Shown here: positions 59,737 through 64,000 of the stretch, in pieces
Layout: each line of letters opens with the position of its first letter
Position numbering within the stretch: position 1 is the first letter of the stretch
Source: Multifurca ochricompacta
Lineage: Eukaryota; Basidiomycota; Agaricomycetes; Russulales; Russulaceae
DNA: 64,000 bases
Assembly: GCA_022496185.1 (NCBI GenBank)
Contig: WTXG01000087.1
Coordinates: forward strand, 62,001 to 126,000
Direction: 5' to 3'
Made by a program: the position numbers and the translations under genes
The notes under the pieces: model-generated
The model's input: only the letters and a program-made list of their open reading frames with translations
What the model was told of the DNA's origin: nothing
The model's database searches: none

Positions 59737-60677
59737 AAGGAACAATTATACGTTTCAGACCCACTGGCTCTCCACCACATCATCCTGAAGGAACAGCACA
59801 TATATACCAAGACAGATATGCTCATCATGTATGCCCTCACATCCTTCAGAGAATTGAACATAATGCTACAGGGGAAACAAGCTCATATTCGGAGAAGGAC
59901 AACTATGCAGTTGCCACTGGCCTATTACTGTATGCTGGAATTACAGACTGGGTGAGTTTTTAGGATAACTTCATCTCATCCCAAAATGCTCACGCGGGCA
60001 TGTCATGCCCTAGTTAGATGGTTTCCTGGCACACAAATATCAAATGACATCTATCCTTGGAACCATCCTTGATCCCGCTGCAGACAAAGCACTTGTTGGT
60101 ACTCTTGTCATCACACTGACAATCCAAAGACTGCTCCCTTGTAGGTTATCCATTTCTTGGGTGAACAAATTCCCTAGTCCTTACAACCAATCTTAGTTCT
60201 GCTAGCCATTGTTATTGTTGGCTGCGATTTGTTATTGTCCCTGTCTGCATTCTATATTCGACACACATCCCTTCCACTTCCGGTAAGCACCCCACATCAT
60301 CCTCATGTCTCCAGCACTCAACTTGACGGTCATAGGAAAACTTTTCAACGCTACTGGGACTTTTTGATACCATCTGCAGAAGTGCGACCCACAACAATCA
60401 GCAAAGTCAATACAGCTCTTCAACTCGTCCTTATGGGCTCTACAACCATAAGCCCCCTTCTGCCTGGCATGGCTGTTGGTTTCGGGCTTTACCTTGAGTA
60501 CTTGCAGTGAGTCATCTGCAACAAGACACCTGGTATTGGTATTTACTGTGTGTGACGTAGATGGACTGTAGCCATGACCACAATTTGGAGTGGTCTATCT
60601 TACATATTCTTGAAAGATGCCATCCACATCCTATCTAATGCACACCAACTTAGAGGACCACTGTCCAGTCTGTAGAC
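59737..60677 (+). pseudogene. Cardiolipin synthase-like gene, N-terminus missing
   Basis: CDP-alcohol phosphatidyltransferase related to mitochondrial cardiolipin synthase. The active-site pattern is complete, DWLDGFLAH..GTILDPAAD (D-x2-DG-x2-A-x9-G-x3-D-x3-D; the usual Arg after A is His), split by an intron at 59,952-60,013. Then DLLLSLSAFYIRHTSLP, KTFQRYWDFLIPSAEVRPTT, ISKVNTALQLVL and WTVAMTTIWSGLSYIFL to a TAG at 60,677. The first helix with the usual NxxTxxR start is absent; instead an unrelated frame (RFRPTGSPPHHPEG) runs into it. One junction (60,282 to about 60,355) does not keep frame. Probably a truncated copy carried among transposons. Confidence 0.65.
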
Positions 60678-61530
60678 TCCTCCTGTAATCACATGGGAGA
60701 TTTGTTACTCACGGAGGGCATAGATGTGTAAGTCACACAGTGTAGCTCATCAACATGGATTGCGTCCTATCCTTGAAGGCTTCTTTATATACATCAAGAA
60801 ACTGGTATCTTGTAAGTAATATTATATGTTAATAGATTACGCTATAGGGACATAGGCATAGGCATAGGGAGACAAATGTGGTGGCAAAGGTTCGGGCACT
60901 TATGTTAGACAAATGCCACCCATCCCCTTGGGGATAAAAATGAGAATGAGAATGGGATAAACATAAACTGAGACAAAGTGATGAACAAAGTTGAATGCCC
61001 ATCCTTAAAATTATTTGTCGAAAGAACTGAAGACAGTGACTGGAGCGAATGACATGACTTGACATACATCCCGCCTTCACCCTCACCCCTCACCGAAATG
61101 TAATGAAATCAGAAAAATGATATATGACCTGGTTTCTTGACATGCCCTGATTTGACAAGGTGTTCGTTCTTCACACATGGCATGCAAAATGTTAAATCAG
61201 CCCATTTGCAACTTTTTGCCATTGGTTCTTTTTTTATGAATCAAGTTTCATTGATGCGCTTGCAAGGCTGTGCCTAAGTCGCATGGCTATCTAGTACAAA
61301 GGGTCCCCTAGTAGCTACTGTAAATGTATTAGGGCATAGCCCCATCGAAAAACCCCCAGGGGGAAAAGTAAAAGTGATGAAGTTGGTTAGGTGGGGCAAG
61401 GGCAGGCTGTGATGCCATGTAGGTTCAGACCGGCCACAACAGTGGGAGATGGGCATCCATTAATGCTATGCCCGGTCTAGTCTGGTTCAGGGGGTGGTAT
61501 TGCAGTGTAAGGCTTGAAGGCTGTGCATGA
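60678..61530. other. Intergenic, no gene seen
   Basis: Short CATAGG tandem near 60,850-60,870; the right part (about 61,330-61,530) looks like 3' untranslated sequence of the LINE fragment. Nothing else recognised. Confidence 0.4.
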
Positions 61531-61539
61531 GTTTTGGAG

Positions 61540-61758
61540 GAAGCATAGCAGGTCATCAAGGGAGTTGCTGTTGATGACCAAGTGTGCATATTTGAGGCAA
61601 TGTGGCTCTCGCGATGGAGGGGGCAGTCATAAAGGATGTGGGTAGTGGTGGCAGATGTGATACCATCACAGGAGCAAGACCTAGAGGAGGGGGTTAGTTT
61701 AGGTTTAAAGCGAATAGTGTACTCAGCAGTGAATGCGTGTCCAACTGCAAACCGTAGG
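61540..61758 (-). mobile_element. LINE (non-LTR) C-terminal fragment
   Basis: Minus-strand frame RFAVGHAFTAEYTIRFKP..CSCD..THILYDCPLHRESH, the C-terminal cysteine-histidine region of fungal LINE reverse transcriptases. No upstream RT is present. It joins Gypsy leader sequence abruptly near 61,758. Confidence 0.7.
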
Positions 61759-61892
61759 TGTTACGTCCGGTGTGAGACATTCTGCACGACTTGTGCGACA
61801 GCTTTGTTCGTATGTTCAGATAAGAGACCAATAGGGCCTCTTGGAGTATGAATGGATGAGTCAAAGTCAATGGGGCTGTTCCCGAGTGACAA
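61759..61892 (-). repeat. Gypsy leader fragment next to LTR
   Basis: Reading minus from 61,892 it matches the sequence that follows the plus-strand Gypsy LTR (54,865-55,000): CAGCCCC..TTGACTTTGACTCATCC, CACAAGT(C/T)GTG, and GACGTAACA. So an element begins at this LTR and is cut off by the LINE fragment. Confidence 0.7.
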
Positions 61893-62344
61893 TGTTAAGC
61901 GGAAAGTGCCCAAAGCACTGAGACGATCGAGTCAGAGGTTTCAAGGGGAAGTCCAGAAGACAAACACCAATGTATTCAATAAGTCGAGTCTGAGGTCTAC
62001 ATTGTAGTTACAGCGGACTTATATACGTAATCGAATGGGTGTCTACGAGATAAGAGAACGGAGTCGTGTGGGCCCAAATATACGAAAGTGAAGGGCGTAA
62101 AGCCTAGCTTCTGATAGGGAACTAAGTAAGTGTCCGGTCGTACGATAAGGGATAAGAGATAAGGGAGAAGGAGTCAATCATAGACAAAGCGAGGCAAACA
62201 GAGACAAAGTCAATCACGGGGAAGGAAGTAAGGCACATGACGGATCCCATGATGGAGACGTGATCTGGTAGTGTAGGGTAGGCGGTAAGGAGGGGTCGTC
62301 GTTGGGTAGGAAGAAAAAGACAGGAAGAGACGGGGTTCGTAACA
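61893..62344 (-). repeat. Gypsy LTR, CpG-rich copy
   Basis: 452 bases reading TGTTACGAACCCC.. to ..GCTTAACA on the minus strand. A polypurine tract AGAAGAGGGGGTGA lies directly before it, so it is the 3' LTR of the element to the right; the leader after it shows it is also the 5' LTR of a second, truncated element. Confidence 0.8.
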
Positions 62345-62375
62345 TCACCCCCTCTTCTGGTTCTAGCAGTCCCGG

Positions 62376-63575
62376 CTAGAAACGACTCGTACCGTCATCA
62401 TCCTGTACCAGCTCCAGGTAATCGTCAGCTACATTACGGTCATCCATGCTGTATGATTCCAACTCTTGCGGACACGCATGGGTACGAAGGAACCCATATG
62501 GACCACGTTGGCCACATGCACGGCATAAGTCGTAGACGGGGCAGTTGATTTCTTTATGCCCAGTGTTATGGCGAAGGCACTTGCCGCACCAGCCCGATGG
62601 GTTGGTGATGGTTGGGGCCACTCCTACACGTCGGAAGATACAGTATCTGCTCCAGTGGAGATTGCTTCGACAGTGTCGGCACCATTTGCGGTTGAGGGGA
62701 CAGTTCCAGCTTATGTGATACTTGCTATCACATCGCCAGCAGGTTTCCCCACGCGGGTTCTCATGCAAGCGTGGCATCTCCAGCCGAGTCGGCAGCAGCG
62801 TTGGGGCCGCACCCAAGGTTCGAGGGGGGAGGGGTCGTGCATAAGTGTCTGCGTACCTTTCAGCAATCGTCTGGTATGCATCCCCCGCTTCCAACCTCTT
62901 CCTGATGTCCACAATCTCCGACTCCAACTGGAACATCCCATTTGTCAGCCTTGCCATCATTTTTGCATGCTCCTTATATTGTTGGTTCAGCGTCCTCCTC
63001 AAGGTGATGCTCTTCCTCAGCCTCATGACTTCTGCCTTCAAGCGCGGCAGTCTCATATCGTTCATCACCTCATCAATCGCGAAAGCGCGACAGTCTTCCG
63101 CAGCGAGGTGACCCAACTGTTCGTCAGTCAGCGTGTGATGGAGTCGACCTGTATACCTTTCCTCCAGGTAGACAGGTGCTCCGTAAACCGGCCCATCCTT
63201 CTTCATACACCCCGCCACATCCATCCCGCCATTGGTGTAATAGATATATTTGGCGATGGCCGTAGATCCGTCAGCCATTGTGATCTCCAAGGGGAAGTAC
63301 ATTGAAGAGTTGGGGTTGTTGGGGATGAACGGGAATTCTGGGGCTTCGTCGTCGATCTCTCCATTGAGCAGGTCATTGGGGTGGGGGTCTTCGCGATGGG
63401 TGAAGTCATCGTTTGGGTTCGGGGATTGGTTTTTAACTTGGGTTTCTGCGGCTTCATAGTCGATGGGGGAAGAGGGGCGCGTGGAGGGGTGAGCAGAAGG
63501 GAAGGCTTCCACGGTCACAGTAGTGGCAGTGAAGGCGTCAATAGTGGCGGAGGCAGCGACGAAGGAGGAAGACAT
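62376..63575 (-). CDS. Extra Gypsy ORF with zinc-knuckle array
   Basis: 399-residue intact frame between the end of pol and the polypurine tract. The N-terminal 200 residues are acidic then mixed, with a helical, Arg-rich coiled-coil-like stretch (LPRLKAEVMRLRKSITLRR). The C-terminal part carries two perfect CX2CX4HX4C knuckles (CWRCDSKYHISWNC and CRHCRSNLHWSRYC), a CX2CX6HX4C variant (CGKCLRHNTGHKEINC) and a fourth Cys-rich group (CRACGQRG..). Knuckles normally belong to gag; here they sit after pol. A nucleic-acid-binding or nucleocapsid-like role is an inference. Confidence 0.75.
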   Translation of the reverse strand: MSSSFVAASATIDAFTATTVTVEAFPSAHPSTRPSSPIDYEAAETQVKNQSPNPNDDFTHREDPHPNDLLNGEIDDEAPEFPFIPNNPNSSMYFPLEITMADGSTAIAKYIYYTNGGMDVAGCMKKDGPVYGAPVYLEERYTGRLHHTLTDEQLGHLAAEDCRAFAIDEVMNDMRLPRLKAEVMRLRKSITLRRTLNQQYKEHAKMMARLTNGMFQLESEIVDIRKRLEAGDAYQTIAERYADTYARPLPPRTLGAAPTLLPTRLEMPRLHENPRGETCWRCDSKYHISWNCPLNRKWCRHCRSNLHWSRYCIFRRVGVAPTITNPSGWCGKCLRHNTGHKEINCPVYDLCRACGQRGPYGFLRTHACPQELESYSMDDRNVADDYLELVQDDDGTSRF

Positions 63576-63646
63576 GTTAAGGTGTGGTTAGGACGTTGCT
63601 GGTGAAGTGTTGTTCTGGGGAAAAGTCTGGAGTTGGTCCCCCCTTT

Positions 63647-64000
63647 TTAACTGTTCTTGGGCGCTTGGGGATGTCGCAAATGGAACTCTGCAATCAGGTC
63701 CGGGGCAGAGATATCCCCGGCTGGTTCCCACGAGTTGTCAGAGTCTGGGAAACCTTTCCACTTGATCAGGTAATATAACTTGCGCCCTCGGCCTTGTCGC
63801 TTGGAGTCTAGAATGCGCTCCACTTCCCATTCTTCTTCGCCATCGATAAGGTCAGGCGGGGGTCTCGGGAAGTTCTCTCTGTGAATGGAGGTTTCCTTGT
63901 AAGGGGTCAGAAGCTTGGCATGGAAGACTGGATGGATCTTCCATTTCGGTGGCAGTTGCAATTCGTAAGAGACGTCTGACAGCTTCCTTGTGATTTGGAA
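63647..64000 (-). mobile_element. Gypsy chromovirus pol C-terminus with chromodomain
   Basis: Runs off the right edge. Seen: integrase tail LPPKWKIHPVFHAKLLTPYK, then the chromodomain EEEWEVERILDSKRQG..YYLIKWKGFPDSDNSWEPAG, then ISAPDLIAEFH and a stop at 63,647. This places the element among Tf2-like chromoviruses. It ends 72 bases before the zinc-knuckle ORF. Confidence 0.9.

Overview
The window reads as nuclear DNA of a basidiomycete fungus, most likely an Agaricomycete. The evidence is many introns of about 45-70 bases, a basidiomycete-type sesquiterpene synthase, a fungal Zn2Cys6 regulator, the beta-1,3-glucan synthase FKS, and Agaricomycete-style NB-ARC/TPR and P-loop ATPase genes. A Rhizoctonia/Ceratobasidiaceae relative is my guess for the genus level, not something the sequence proves. 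Exon models were built by hand from reading frame, GT/GC-AG boundaries and family similarity.

Layout. 0-8 kb: a broken terpene synthase (minus strand), an intact five-exon terpene synthase (2274-3527) and an intact ten-exon O-methyltransferase (5506-7506, minus). 9-14 kb: a solo LTR, then a 12-exon Zn2Cys6 regulator (10288-13993, minus) with a 10-base exon. 15-26 kb: a small membrane protein, FKS glucan synthase (16746-22837), a Yop1/REEP-like ER-shaping protein (23614-24782, minus) and a dynactin p24-like subunit (25143-26227). 27.5-31 kb: two more solo LTRs and a decayed duplicate of the methyltransferase locus. 31.6-33.6 kb: a Jen1-type carboxylate transporter. 36.4-39.5 kb: the U5 splicing factor PRP6.

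From about 39.6 kb the character changes to an accessory, transposon-rich and (from about 43.5 kb) strongly CpG-poor region. It holds a P-loop ATPase gene (minus) head to head with an NB-ARC/TPR immune-type receptor (42087-45656) whose TPR array is almost identical at DNA level. It also holds a full-length Copia element (46006-52760) nested in small hAT-type elements, a foldback element cut by a Gypsy LTR, a Gypsy gag fragment, an apparently intact hAT transposase (56295-59239), a 5'-truncated cardiolipin-synthase-like gene, a LINE fragment, and a CpG-rich Gypsy chromovirus (minus, running off the end) with a zinc-knuckle ORF between pol and its LTR.

How the parts may work together. Terpene synthase, methyltransferase, Zn2Cys6 regulator and perhaps the transporter could form a loose secondary-metabolism neighbourhood. 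FKS, the Yop1-like protein, dynactin p24 and PRP6 are core cell-biology genes. The 40-46 kb pair looks like fungal non-self recognition hardware.

One caution: every frame break I could resolve in FKS, the Yop1-like gene, the NLR and the Copia pol is a loss of exactly one base. That suggests consensus deletion errors in parts of this assembly, although several other multi-exon genes here are perfectly in frame.
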